A stretch of 10,627 nt of DNA from Candidatus Kerfeldbacteria bacterium (GTDB lineage: Bacteria; Patescibacteriota; Patescibacteriia; Veblenbacterales; UBA10138). Shown piece after piece: positions 1 through 6,284 of the stretch (positions are counted from its first letter, which is position 1; every line of letters begins with the position of its first letter). Made by a program: the position numbers and the translations under genes. Location of the stretch: contig JACRFN010000104.1 in the NCBI GenBank assembly GCA_016217875.1, forward strand, positions 1 to 10,627, written 5' to 3'. The notes under the pieces are model-generated. The model was given only the letters and a program-made list of their open reading frames with translations, was not told the DNA's origin and made no database searches.

Positions 1-2
1 AT

Positions 3-65
3 TATGCCTGGGTTGATGCTAAAGAGTTTAAGTATTACGATTGCATTGAGGGGGTAGCCCGATAA
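3..65 (+). CDS. C-terminal end of an unidentified upstream protein (partial)
   Basis: Reading from base 3, the frame gives 20 residues (starting YAWVDAKEFKYYD, ending GVAR) and then TAA at 63-65. Mixed charged and aromatic composition makes this the most protein-like of the three frames. The WV-D-KEF pattern followed by an acidic stretch resembles the C-terminal tail of some Nudix hydrolases, but twenty residues cannot settle that and I do not assign a function. The gene begins outside the window. Confidence 0.45.
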   Translation, partial: YAWVDAKEFKYYDCIEGVAR

Positions 66-100
66 GTGGTTGCTACAGTTAAAATTTTTATCTGATTCCT

Positions 101-367
101 ATGGCTCAAGATTCACCAGAGGTAGGGCCGCGCGCCTTTAAGCCTGGCGAACGCGGTTGGTTTGTTGATATGGAATTAGCACTGAAGCATGACACGCCAG
201 AGCTGGTGCTTAAAACAGTTGACGAGATATTTGCCAAACACGGTGATAAACTCAAGGACGATGAGCGTAGTTTTTTGGAACGGGCGCGACGGTGGGCTGA
301 ACAAGGGATTAAGCTCAGGCATGAGCGCTGGCAAGGTCTTCCATCCCAGGAGAAAGGCAAAGGCTAA
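101..367 (+). CDS. Unknown small charged protein, 88 aa
   Basis: I do not recognise this protein. It is soluble-looking, rich in Lys, Arg and Glu, and probably mostly helical: residues 24-50 and 52-75 read as two amphipathic helices, the second with an ERARRWAEQ-type pattern. It has no signal peptide, membrane segment, cysteine pair or catalytic motif. The start ATG lies 35 bases after the preceding stop. No Shine-Dalgarno sequence precedes it, only the A/T-rich stretch at 80-92. An internal ATG at residue 24 is an alternative start. It sits directly upstream of a palindrome and a zincin metallopeptidase gene on the same strand, so co-transcription is plausible. That it is a real gene is inferred from its composition and the way it fits between its neighbours. 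Confidence 0.6.
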   Translation: MAQDSPEVGPRAFKPGERGWFVDMELALKHDTPELVLKTVDEIFAKHGDKLKDDERSFLERARRWAEQGIKLRHERWQGLPSQEKGKG

Positions 368-383
368 GAGTGGTAACTATTAC

Positions 384-413
384 GTCAAATTTAGACGGCC
401 GTCTAAATTTGAC
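384..413. repeat. Perfect 30-bp palindrome between two genes
   Basis: Bases 384-398 (GTCAAATTTAGACGG) are followed with no spacer by their exact reverse complement at 399-413. The symmetry breaks at the next base on each side. The GC-rich centre CGGCCG is flanked by A/T-rich arms. No T-run follows, so it does not look like an intrinsic terminator. It fills the gap between the 88-aa gene and the zincin start at 426. A dimeric regulator's operator, a repeat-family member or a processing hairpin are all possible. Confidence 0.85.
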
Positions 414-425
414 AACGACGATTTA

Positions 426-815
426 ATGGAAATACGGGAATTTGAACAAATAGTCAGTCATGCCTTGGCCAATACCCAGCCAAAATTTTTACGCCAGCTC
501 AATAATGTGGCTGTAGTCATAGCCGATGAACCTACGCCGGCTCAGCGGCAGGAGCTCAAACTAAGAAAGGGGGAGACGTTGTACGGCGTGTATGAAGGCG
601 TGCCGCAAACCAGGCGCGGGACGGGCTACTCAGGAGTTTTGCCGGACAAGATAACCATTTTTCGCCGGCCGATTGAGTCGCAGGCTCGCAGCGTAGCCGA
701 GATAGAGGAGTTAGTCAGGCAGACCGTTTGGCATGAACTGGCCCATCACTTTGGTCTGGATGAAGCAAGAGTGAGGCGGTCTGAGATTAGACGCCGGCGG
801 GTGAGGACTAATTGA
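426..815 (+). CDS. Minimal zincin-like metallopeptidase, 129 aa
   Basis: The C-terminal part carries HELAHHFGLDE at residues 103-113. This is the HExxHxxGxxD zinc-site pattern of the small zincin-like metallopeptidases (PF06262 type, often annotated as metallopeptidase family protein). His103 and His107 with a downstream acidic residue would bind zinc, and Glu104 would be the general base. The usual family length, about 110-130 residues, matches the start at ATG 426. The frame stays open upstream, but that extension overlaps the 88-aa gene and reads through the palindrome, so I rejected it. No clear Shine-Dalgarno sequence precedes 426. The protein is cytosolic, with no signal or membrane segment. 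The basic tail after residue 114 is typical of the group. The substrate is unknown for the family. Confidence 0.85.
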   Translation: MEIREFEQIVSHALANTQPKFLRQLNNVAVVIADEPTPAQRQELKLRKGETLYGVYEGVPQTRRGTGYSGVLPDKITIFRRPIESQARSVAEIEELVRQTVWHELAHHFGLDEARVRRSEIRRRRVRTN

Positions 816-827
816 TTTTGTTGTTTT

Positions 828-995
828 ATGAAACAGGTAAGGGGAAAGCAAGTTATTGAGCGTTTAGTGCACTTCAATTGTGGCCTGTGTCATAGGTGGT
901 GGTCGGTGGCTTCAGCTCCAGCCGCCAAGCGTCATTGGTTTTGCCCTTGGTGCGGTGTTGAGCAGCCTTTCAGCGGTCGCCGGAAAAGTACTTGA
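828..995 (+). CDS. Small zinc-ribbon protein, 55 aa
   Basis: ATG 828 opens a 55-codon frame ending in TGA at 993-995. Two CxxC knuckles, CGLC at residues 18-21 and CPWC at 39-42, are 17 residues apart and rich in Trp and aromatic residues. That spacing and composition fit a single zinc ribbon, with the four cysteines binding one zinc ion. The gene starts 12 bases after the zincin stop and is probably in the same transcript. There is no Shine-Dalgarno sequence. The minus strand across here also stays open, but the paired CxxC motifs and the spacing favour this plus-strand gene. Such proteins usually bind nucleic acid or a protein partner; which applies here cannot be told. Confidence 0.72.
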   Translation: MKQVRGKQVIERLVHFNCGLCHRWWSVASAPAAKRHWFCPWCGVEQPFSGRRKST

Positions 996-1035
996 CGCTT
1001 GCTCTGTCGTTGCGTAGTCATTAGAAAGTAAATTG

Positions 1036-1049
1036 AGAAAGGGGGTGAT
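1036..1049 (+). promoter_or_regulatory. Near full-length Shine-Dalgarno sequence
   Basis: AGAAAGGGGGTGAT matches the 14-base ideal complement of the bacterial 16S tail at all but one position, and that mismatch still allows a G-U pair. The G-run ends 7 bases before ATG 1053, which fixes that start over an upstream TTG at 1033. No other gene in the window has a ribosome-binding site of similar strength. Confidence 0.85.
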
Positions 1050-1052
1050 AAT

Positions 1053-1268
1053 ATGGACAATATGTCAACTAGTAGCCACCAAGATGGTACTGTCTGCAAT
1101 TGTTCGCACCATAAGTTTATGCCGATTTTGGTTGTGGCGTTTGGTGCGGTGTTCCTTTTGGGGTACCTGGATGTTTTTAGTATGGGTACTGTTAATATCA
1201 TCTGGCCGATTATTGTAATCGTGGGTGGGCTAACAAAGCTTATGGAAAGCAAGTGCCGTTGCTGTTAG
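1053..1268 (+). CDS. Small two-helix membrane protein, LiaF-TM/DUF5668-like, 71 aa
   Basis: Two hydrophobic helices are visible, about residues 23-41 and 46-63. Their pattern, with P-x-hydrophobic-GxxFLLGYLD in the first and IIWPIIVIVGG in the second, resembles the LiaI/LiaF-type transmembrane domain (DUF5668-like) found in short envelope-stress proteins. The short connector is consistent with a hairpin that leaves both ends on the same side. Both ends carry potential metal-binding residues: CNC with nearby histidines at 15-20, and CRCC at 68-71. That is unusual for such a small membrane protein. The start is fixed by the strong ribosome-binding site. It is the last gene before an intrinsic terminator. 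The family match is from pattern recognition only. Confidence 0.72.
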   Translation: MDNMSTSSHQDGTVCNCSHHKFMPILVVAFGAVFLLGYLDVFSMGTVNIIWPIIVIVGGLTKLMESKCRCC

Positions 1269-1284
1269 CAACGTGTTTTTTGTG

Positions 1285-1327
1285 AGGCCACTCCCGTCTT
1301 AGGGCGGGGGTGGCCTTCTTTAGTCTT
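1285..1327 (+). terminator. Rho-independent terminator after the first gene group
   Basis: The arm AGGCCACTCCCG at 1285-1296 pairs with CGGGGGTGGCCT at 1305-1316, giving 12 pairs with one G-U, around an 8-base loop. A T-rich tail, TCTTTAGTCTT, follows. It lies 16 bases after the stop of the small membrane protein. Confidence 0.85.
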
Positions 1328-1332
1328 ATGGC

Positions 1333-1360
1333 TTGTAAACTTTATCTGAGGGTGTATGCT
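1333..1360 (+). promoter_or_regulatory. Weak promoter candidate for the orphan membrane-protein pair
   Basis: TTGTAA at 1333-1338 and TATGCT at 1355-1360 are 16 bases apart; each matches four of six sigma-70 consensus bases. The site follows a terminator and precedes a new gene group, where a promoter is expected. If used, transcription would begin near 1367. That would favour the ATG at 1374 over the one at 1356 for the next gene. Confidence 0.3.
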
Positions 1361-1922
1361 AGTAAATAGTAATATGTCGCCACTTCAACAAGTTTCGGCA
1401 AATTATGGCCGCGGCGGGCAAACCCAAACTACCGGCAGGGAACATTTGACGACAGCCGGCGTATTTTTGTCGTTGCTCTTGGGAGTTACTTTAGTGGGTT
1501 TGGGCCAGCGAGGTCTTTACGACCTGAATCGTCTGTATAATCCGCATTATCAAGTCTGCAACCAGGCGCGCTACATTTTAAGCGGCGGTGACAGCTGCCC
1601 GGTTGAGACTTACGCTTTCAAAACAGTCTTGCTGCATAGCTACTTGAGCCTGCCGCTGTTTCTGATTTTTTTGGGCTTGATGCTGTACCTTAGAACTCAC
1701 CGCCTGAACACTTGGCAGAAGGCCATGTTCCGCGTTTCCAATGGAGTGGCAATTTTCTTTGGCGTGGAGTTTTTGTTGGAACTTATTATCTACTTATTCC
1801 AGTATCATCGCATTGTCGGCTGGTATTTTTCCCTGACAGTGACCGCTACACTGCTGATAGTCTTGGTGATTTACATTGAACGACGGGCCGCCAGGAAGAA
1901 AGCGGCCAGTGGCCATCATTAA
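1356..1922 (+). CDS. Unknown four-helix membrane protein, 188 aa
   Basis: I do not recognise the family. Hydrophobic segments lie at about residues 33-50, 93-112, 128-148 and 154-175. The basic tail RRAARKK after the last segment puts the C-terminus in the cytoplasm by the positive-inside rule. With four helices the N-terminus would also be inside, and the long loop at 51-92 outside. That loop holds the only cysteines, Cys68 and Cys81, which could form a disulfide. The start is uncertain: ATG 1356 has a close GAGG at 1348-1351, whereas ATG 1374 fits a weak promoter candidate better. The stop overlaps the next gene's ATG by one base (TAATG), so the two proteins are probably translationally coupled and functionally linked. 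Confidence 0.8.
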   Translation: MLVNSNMSPLQQVSANYGRGGQTQTTGREHLTTAGVFLSLLLGVTLVGLGQRGLYDLNRLYNPHYQVCNQARYILSGGDSCPVETYAFKTVLLHSYLSLPLFLIFLGLMLYLRTHRLNTWQKAMFRVSNGVAIFFGVEFLLELIIYLFQYHRIVGWYFSLTVTATLLIVLVIYIERRAARKKAASGHH

Positions 1923-2146
1923 TGTTTATGAGACAAGAGATATTAGGGCGTAAAGTCGAGGGTGACGAGCACGGCGTTTATTATTTAGATGAGCTCGACG
2001 CTGAGGCTGAAGAGCTTTTTCACAAGGCAAAATACGAACACCGGGCCGAGTTCAAAGACCACGACGGTCGGCACTATGTGCTGACGCGGGAGAGCGCTGG
2101 ACGTTATCTGGTAGCCCATTCGGATAATTCCTCTGGTTGGGCCTAA
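1922..2146 (+). CDS. Unknown acidic protein, 74 aa, coupled to the membrane protein
   Basis: I do not recognise this protein. It is soluble and acidic, with many Asp, Glu and His residues. The pattern suggests a short beta segment around residues 18-22, a helix at about 25-42 (LDAEAEELFHKAKYEHRA) and a beta hairpin at about 50-66. It has no cysteines and no membrane segment. Its ATG shares a base with the upstream stop codon, which is strong evidence for expression by translational coupling; a second in-frame ATG at 1928 is an alternative. A cytosolic partner of the membrane protein is a reasonable inference, not a demonstrated one. Confidence 0.68.
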   Translation: MFMRQEILGRKVEGDEHGVYYLDELDAEAEELFHKAKYEHRAEFKDHDGRHYVLTRESAGRYLVAHSDNSSGWA

Positions 2147-2150
2147 AAAT

Positions 2151-2215
2151 GCAAAATGTAAATATCAAAAATCAAAATTATTTTCCATTTTGATTTTTCC
2201 ATTTTTAATTTTTGC
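2151..2215. repeat. A/T-rich imperfect hairpin element upstream of the HAD gene
   Basis: The core AAAAATCAAAAT at 2167-2178 pairs perfectly with ATTTTGATTTTT at 2187-2198 around an 8-base loop. The outer ends GCAAAA (2151-2156) and TTTTGC (2210-2215) also pair, making one long imperfect hairpin. The words CAAAA and TTTTG recur through both arms. It fills the space between the 74-aa gene and ATG 2233. It may act as a terminator or belong to a dispersed repeat family. Confidence 0.7.
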
Positions 2216-2232
2216 GGGGCTATTATTTTTTT

Positions 2233-2931
2233 ATGTCACAACATCAGGGTAGTAAAAAGAAAGTAGCAGTTTTTGATATCGATGGTACTATCTTCCGCTC
2301 CTCGCTTCAGCGCGAGCTTATTATGTCGCTGGTGAAGTACGGCGTTTTTCCGCCCATTGTGCGCAAGGAGTTGGAGCATGATTATTTCGCTTGGGTGAAC
2401 AGGCAGGGGAACTACGAGGATTATATTATGCGCGTGGTCCGCTCTTACGAGCGGCGCATCGGCGGCGTGGCCGTGGACGACGTGCGGCACGTGGCGCGCC
2501 TGGTGATTGGGCAGCAGAAAAGCCGGGTTTATACTTTTACCCGTGACCTGATAAAAAATCTCAAGCGGCAGAGCTATCGTCTGCTGGCCATTTCCGGCTC
2601 ACCTATAGAGATTGTTAAAGAGTTTAACCGTTTTTATCATTTTGACGCCGTGGTCGGCATGGTGTTTGAGGTTAAGGACGGCCGCTACACGGGCCAGGTG
2701 CTGGAGGTGCCGATTCATGACAAGAAAGCGGTCTTGGAACAGTATGCCGCCCGCCACGGGCTCAGTTTAAGAGGCTCGGTGGGGGTAGGGGACACGGAAA
2801 GCGACCTGGGTTTTTTGGACTTGGTGACGCGGCCTGTTTGTTTTAACCCTAACAGCAATCTGTATCGGCTGGCGCGGCGACGTAAGTGGCAAATAGTAGT
2901 GGAGAGAAAGGACGTTATTTACCACCTGTAG
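2233..2931 (+). CDS. HAD superfamily subfamily IB phosphatase (SerB-like), 232 aa
   Basis: All four HAD motifs are present. Motif I is FDIDGT, with nucleophile Asp15 and acid/base Asp17. Motif II is SGSP at 121-124. The motif III lysine is Lys164 or Lys165, in IHDKK. Motif IV is GVGDTESD at 184-191, with Asp187 and Asp191 binding magnesium. The helical cap between motifs I and II (residues 25-105) and the total length fit the HAD-IB group related to phosphoserine phosphatase (TIGR01490 type). These enzymes hydrolyse phosphate monoesters through an aspartyl-phosphate, in the cytosol. The substrate cannot be read from sequence; a lipid-linked or small-metabolite phosphate is common in the group. 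ATG 2233 is chosen over a TTG at 2212 that lies inside the upstream hairpin. Similar A/T-rich hairpins sit on both sides of the gene. Confidence 0.88.
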   Translation: MSQHQGSKKKVAVFDIDGTIFRSSLQRELIMSLVKYGVFPPIVRKELEHDYFAWVNRQGNYEDYIMRVVRSYERRIGGVAVDDVRHVARLVIGQQKSRVYTFTRDLIKNLKRQSYRLLAISGSPIEIVKEFNRFYHFDAVVGMVFEVKDGRYTGQVLEVPIHDKKAVLEQYAARHGLSLRGSVGVGDTESDLGFLDLVTRPVCFNPNSNLYRLARRRKWQIVVERKDVIYHL

Positions 2932-2935
2932 GTGG

Positions 2936-3048
2936 AAATCCAAATGTCAAAGTCCAAAATTCCAATCAAGTCCAAAGTTCAAAATTTAAATTTCAAATGT
3001 TTGGGGCTTGGGTCTTAATTTGACATTTGGGCTTTGGCATTTGGATTT
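2936..3048. repeat. Long A/T-rich hairpin element downstream of the HAD gene
   Basis: The arm at 2936-2958, which begins AAATCCAAATGTCAAAG, pairs along 23 positions with 3026-3048, with only two G-U pairs and no gaps. The 67 bases between are themselves built of degenerate CCAAA and TTTGG words and pair partly with each other. A T-run (3046-3050) follows the 3' arm, and the next gene starts at 3060. It resembles the element at 2151-2215 in style but not in exact sequence. Confidence 0.78.
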
Positions 3049-3059
3049 TTATTTACCCT

Positions 3060-3848
3060 ATGCGTTCTATACCCGTTTTTGCTTATGACATCGCCACCAG
3101 CTTTGATTTAACGGCTTTGCGTCCGGCAGCTGAGGCTTGGGGTAAGTTATTGGAACGCGATCCGATAATTATAGAAATGTCGGCCAGTAAATATCTGGTG
3201 GTGTTTGAATATGGCTCAGTGGTATTTTTTAATTTTACATCGCCTGAAATCCGTTCCTGGTTAGAGAGGCTTAAGGTTTATGCCCATCGGGCCAATCGTC
3301 GTGAATTTGTCGACCAGTTTACGCTTTATATTGATGCCCGCAAGCCGCGCCTGGCGACGACTGAGGAGCTGACAGTCAAGCAATTTATGCTGGACGTAGT
3401 GAAGCTGGTGGCTATCGTGTTGTCGCGGTCGGTAGGCTTGGAATACTACGAGGATTTGATTGATCGTAACCTGGCTAAACTTGAGCAATCAGTTGAAGCT
3501 TTGTCGCGTGAGGGTCGCTTAATACTCAAACGGCGGGAGTTGATGAAAGAAGTCGGTTTAGCTTTGGCTATTCAACACGAGTTGGCTTACAACCTGGAGC
3601 TCTTGGACGCGCCGGACGTGGTCTGGGAGCGCGGCGCGGCCATGCAGCATTTATATGAGCACTTAACGGCTCAATTCTCCATTACCAATAGGGTTCAGGT
3701 GCTAGAACGTAAAATAAGCATCATTTCACGATCAAGTGAATTCATTATAGAGAGATTGCAGGAGCGTACGGCTAACCTATTGGAGTGGGCTATCATTTTT
3801 CTCTTTGTCATTGATTTGGTGTTTATCTTTCTGGAATTGTCGAAGTAG
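3060..3848 (+). CDS. RMND1/Rmd1 (DUF155) family membrane protein, 262 aa
   Basis: The N-terminal third holds the family hallmark FEYGSVVFFN at residues 49-58, followed by an acidic SPEIRSWLERL helix. Residues 105-240 are nearly all helical with likely coiled-coil stretches. A single hydrophobic segment at 241-260 ends two residues before the stop, so the protein is tail-anchored with its bulk in the cytoplasm. This order matches the DUF155 family, which includes yeast Rmd1 and mitochondrial RMND1. The eukaryotic members support mitochondrial translation; the role in bacteria is unknown. ATG 3060 is used because an upstream TTG at 3027 lies within the repeat hairpin. The CYTH gene follows after three bases, suggesting one transcript. 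Confidence 0.85.
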   Translation: MRSIPVFAYDIATSFDLTALRPAAEAWGKLLERDPIIIEMSASKYLVVFEYGSVVFFNFTSPEIRSWLERLKVYAHRANRREFVDQFTLYIDARKPRLATTEELTVKQFMLDVVKLVAIVLSRSVGLEYYEDLIDRNLAKLEQSVEALSREGRLILKRRELMKEVGLALAIQHELAYNLELLDAPDVVWERGAAMQHLYEHLTAQFSITNRVQVLERKISIISRSSEFIIERLQERTANLLEWAIIFLFVIDLVFIFLELSK

Positions 3849-3851
3849 TTT

Positions 3852-4448
3852 ATGGAGACGGAGGTAGAGGCAAAATTTCTTGATGTTGAGGCGGCGGCGT
3901 TGCGAACTAAATTGAAGGAATTTGAGGCCAAGTTGGTGCATGAGGAGCGACTGATGCGCCGGAAAACTTTTGATTATCCTAACAATCGTTTGGCCAAGAT
4001 GGGCGGTTGGGTGCGGGTGCGTGATGAGGGTGACCGTATCACCTTGAGCTACAAGCAACTTAATGACCGTACTCTTCATGGTACTAAGGAAATCACGGTC
4101 GAAGTGAACGATTTTGCCAAAACCTGCCAGTTGCTGGAAGCCATAGGCCTGGAAGTAAAGTCATATCAAGAAACCAAGCGCGCCACCTGGGCTCTGGGGA
4201 ACTGTGAAGTGACTATTGATACCTGGCCTTAGATTCCAACATTCGTGGAGCTGGAAGCTCTGAGCGAAGAAGAAGTACGGGCGACGGCCAAACAATTAGG
4301 CTTTGATTGGTCGCGGGCGCTGCATGGCAGCGTAGAGAACGCCTATCAGACGTATTACGACGTGACTGAAAATGAAGTTGATCACTGGCCGGAGATTACT
4401 TTCGTGCCAGTGCCCAAGTGGCTGCAGCAGCGGCGCAAGCCGCGGTAA
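3852..4448 (+). pseudogene. CYTH-domain (class IV adenylate cyclase-like) gene split by an in-frame TAG
   Basis: The first 126 residues begin with the CYTH signature EVEAK (ExExK, residues 4-8) and continue with basic tunnel strands WVRVRDEG, SYKQL and TKEITVEV, then YQETKRATW and CEVTIDTWP. TAG at 4230-4232 then stops the frame. The same frame resumes at once with IPTFVELEALSEEE, then GFDW and YYDVTENEV, and ends in TAA at 4446-4448. Bacterial CYTH relatives commonly read TWPWIPxFVE here, so one G-to-A change (TGG to TAG) explains the break; no frameshift is needed. Intact, the protein would be 198 aa and would bind a triphosphate in a beta-tunnel. A short product of 126 aa is still possible, and a GTG at 4245 could restart the rest. 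Nonsense mutation, sequencing error or readthrough remain open. Confidence 0.8.
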
Positions 4449-4482
4449 CGTTAGGGTCTTTTACACGTCTTCTTATAAAGCA

Positions 4483-4510
4483 GCCTGAAGCGTTCAGGCA
4501 CTTTTTCGTT
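4483..4510 (+). terminator. Rho-independent terminator before the ABC exporter gene
   Basis: GCCTGAA at 4483-4489 pairs perfectly with TTCAGGC at 4493-4499 around a GCG loop. The T-rich run ACTTTTTCGTT follows. It ends eight bases before the ABC transporter start. A TATAAA box at 4474-4479 lies just upstream; if it is a promoter, this hairpin would sit in the leader and act as an attenuator. Confidence 0.78.
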
Positions 4511-4518
4511 CTCCCTTC

Positions 4519-6276
4519 ATGAAGGCCATCACCAAGCAAACTTATCTGGTTTTTTGGCAACACGTCCGGCGGTACCGGCTGTTGTTTTGGTTTATCGTCC
4601 TGTCGATTGCTGCCGGCGCCGCGTTGTCCGTGGTGGTGCCGCTTTACTACAAGGATTTCTTCAATCTTTTGGCGGGCGGGCAAGGGCCGGCTGTTATAGT
4701 GCCGCAGCTTCTTAAGCTGATAGGCATCATTTTGTTATTTAACATGGGCATCTGGTTGGTCTATCGCTTAGGCACTTTTGGCAACAATTATTTTCAGCCG
4801 CGCGTCATGGCTGATATTCAAGACACTTGTTTTGACTATCTGCATCAGCATTCCTTTGGTTTTTTTATCAATCGCTTCGTCGGCGCGCTCGTCCGTAAGG
4901 TCGGGCGCCTGACCCGGGCCCTGGAAGAGGTTACCGATGCCATTTACTGGAATCTGCTGCCCATGGGCGTACGGCTCCTCTTGGTGCTGGCCGTGGTCTT
5001 TGTCTACTATCCCACTATCGGCGCCATCCTTTTTGTTTGGTTGGTTACCTACCTTAGCCTTAACTACGCGCTGACGCTTAAAAAACTTAAGTTAGATGAG
5101 GCCGCGGCCGCGGCCGATACGCGCGTCACCGCTTACCTCGCCGACACTATCACCAACCAGTCCAACCTTAAGGTATTTACGGCGCTGCCCGAGGAACGCC
5201 TGGGTTTCGGCCAGGTGACACAAGAACAGTTCAGTCTGACCAAACGCAGTTGGGACTTTGACGCCACCGTGGAGGCAGTGCAGGCCGGACTCATGTTCAT
5301 GCTTGAATTCCTGGTTTTTTATATCGGCGTGAGTTTGTGGCAACGCGGGCAAGTGACGGTGGGTGATTTTGTGCTGGTACAAACCTATCTCATTCAGGTG
5401 TTTGATCAGCTGTGGGGTTTCGGGCGGGTAGTGCGCCGTATGTACCGCAGTCTGGCTGATGCCGAGGAAATGGTGGAGATATTAAATACGCCCCACCAAG
5501 TACAAGACCTGCCTGAAGCTCGGCCCCTGCAAGTAACGGCAGGCGAAGTGGTTTTTCAAGACGTACGTTTTACTTACACCAATAGCCGAGAAGTTATTAG
5601 TAACTTCAATTTAGTAGCGGCCCCGGGAGAAAAAGTCGGTATTGTGGGGCCTTCAGGTGCTGGTAAATCTACCTTAGTGGCGCTCATCTTCCGTTTTTTT
5701 GACGTGACTTCAGGCGGCATTTTTATTGACGGGCAGAATATTTCCCAAGTAACCCAGGATTCTCTGCGGCAGAATATCGGCTTAGTGCCGCAAGATCCGG
5801 TGCTGTTCCACCGCACGCTCCTGGAGAATATTCGCTATGGCCGCAGGCAGGCGAGTGAGCAGGAGGTCAGGCAGGCAGCTCACTTGGCGCACTGTGATGA
5901 ATTTATAGATCGTCTACCAGAGGGTTACGAGACTTATGTGGGCGAGCGAGGCATTAAGCTTTCCGGCGGTGAGCGTCAGCGGGTGGCTATTGCGCGGGCC
6001 ATTTTGAAAAACGCCCCCATTTTGGTGCTGGACGAGGCCACTTCCAGCCTTGATTCGCAAACTGAATCGTTGATTCAAGACGCTCTCAGCAATCTTATGG
6101 TCAACAAAACCACTATTGTCATTGCTCACCGTTTGTCCACCATTATGAAGCTGGACCGTATTATCGTGGTTCACGCTGGTATGGTTCATGAAGTTGGCAG
6201 TCACCGTCAATTGCTTAAACACGGCGGTTTATATAAGAAATTGTGGGAGCTGCAAGTCGGCGGGTTTATCAGTTGA
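4519..6276 (+). CDS. ABC exporter half-transporter (fused membrane and ATPase domains), 585 aa
   Basis: The protein has the standard exporter layout: about six membrane helices in residues 20-310, then a nucleotide-binding domain. The ATPase motifs are complete: Walker A GPSGAGKST (377-385), Q-loop Gln425, signature LSGGE (481-485), Walker B ILVLDE (501-506) with catalytic Glu506, D-loop SSLD (509-512) and switch His537. It would work as a homodimer, or as a heterodimer with a partner encoded elsewhere, using ATP to export lipids, peptides or drugs; the substrate cannot be told. Length is usual for the MsbA/MdlB-like group. No Shine-Dalgarno sequence is seen before ATG 4519. It is bounded by a terminator upstream and the secDF promoter downstream, so it is probably transcribed alone. 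Confidence 0.93.
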   Translation: MKAITKQTYLVFWQHVRRYRLLFWFIVLSIAAGAALSVVVPLYYKDFFNLLAGGQGPAVIVPQLLKLIGIILLFNMGIWLVYRLGTFGNNYFQPRVMADIQDTCFDYLHQHSFGFFINRFVGALVRKVGRLTRALEEVTDAIYWNLLPMGVRLLLVLAVVFVYYPTIGAILFVWLVTYLSLNYALTLKKLKLDEAAAAADTRVTAYLADTITNQSNLKVFTALPEERLGFGQVTQEQFSLTKRSWDFDATVEAVQAGLMFMLEFLVFYIGVSLWQRGQVTVGDFVLVQTYLIQVFDQLWGFGRVVRRMYRSLADAEEMVEILNTPHQVQDLPEARPLQVTAGEVVFQDVRFTYTNSREVISNFNLVAAPGEKVGIVGPSGAGKSTLVALIFRFFDVTSGGIFIDGQNISQVTQDSLRQNIGLVPQDPVLFHRTLLENIRYGRRQASEQEVRQAAHLAHCDEFIDRLPEGYETYVGERGIKLSGGERQRVAIARAILKNAPILVLDEATSSLDSQTESLIQDALSNLMVNKTTIVIAHRLSTIMKLDRIIVVHAGMVHEVGSHRQLLKHGGLYKKLWELQVGGFIS

Positions 6277-6284
6277 CCGTGCCC

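Noticed and set aside
189..425. Open extension of the zincin frame upstream to an ATG at 189.
   Set aside because: It overlaps the 88-aa gene out of frame, runs through the palindrome, and makes the protein much longer than the family; the composition before residue 1 at 426 is not family-like.
932..1252. Long minus-strand open frame opposite the zinc-ribbon and LiaF-like genes.
   Set aside because: The plus strand holds a paired CxxC protein and a gene with an excellent ribosome-binding site; the minus-strand translation is low-complexity with no recognisable motif.
3020..3048. TTGACA at 3020-3025 as a promoter for the RMND1-family gene.
   Set aside because: No -10 box lies at the right distance (the bases there are GGATTT), and the site is inside the repeat hairpin.
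3852..4448. Reassigned TAG codon across the genome.
   Set aside because: TAG ends the HAD, RMND1-family and SecF genes here at family-typical lengths, so TAG is a working stop; TGA also works as a stop, which excludes the UGA-to-Gly code known from Gracilibacteria and Absconditabacteria.
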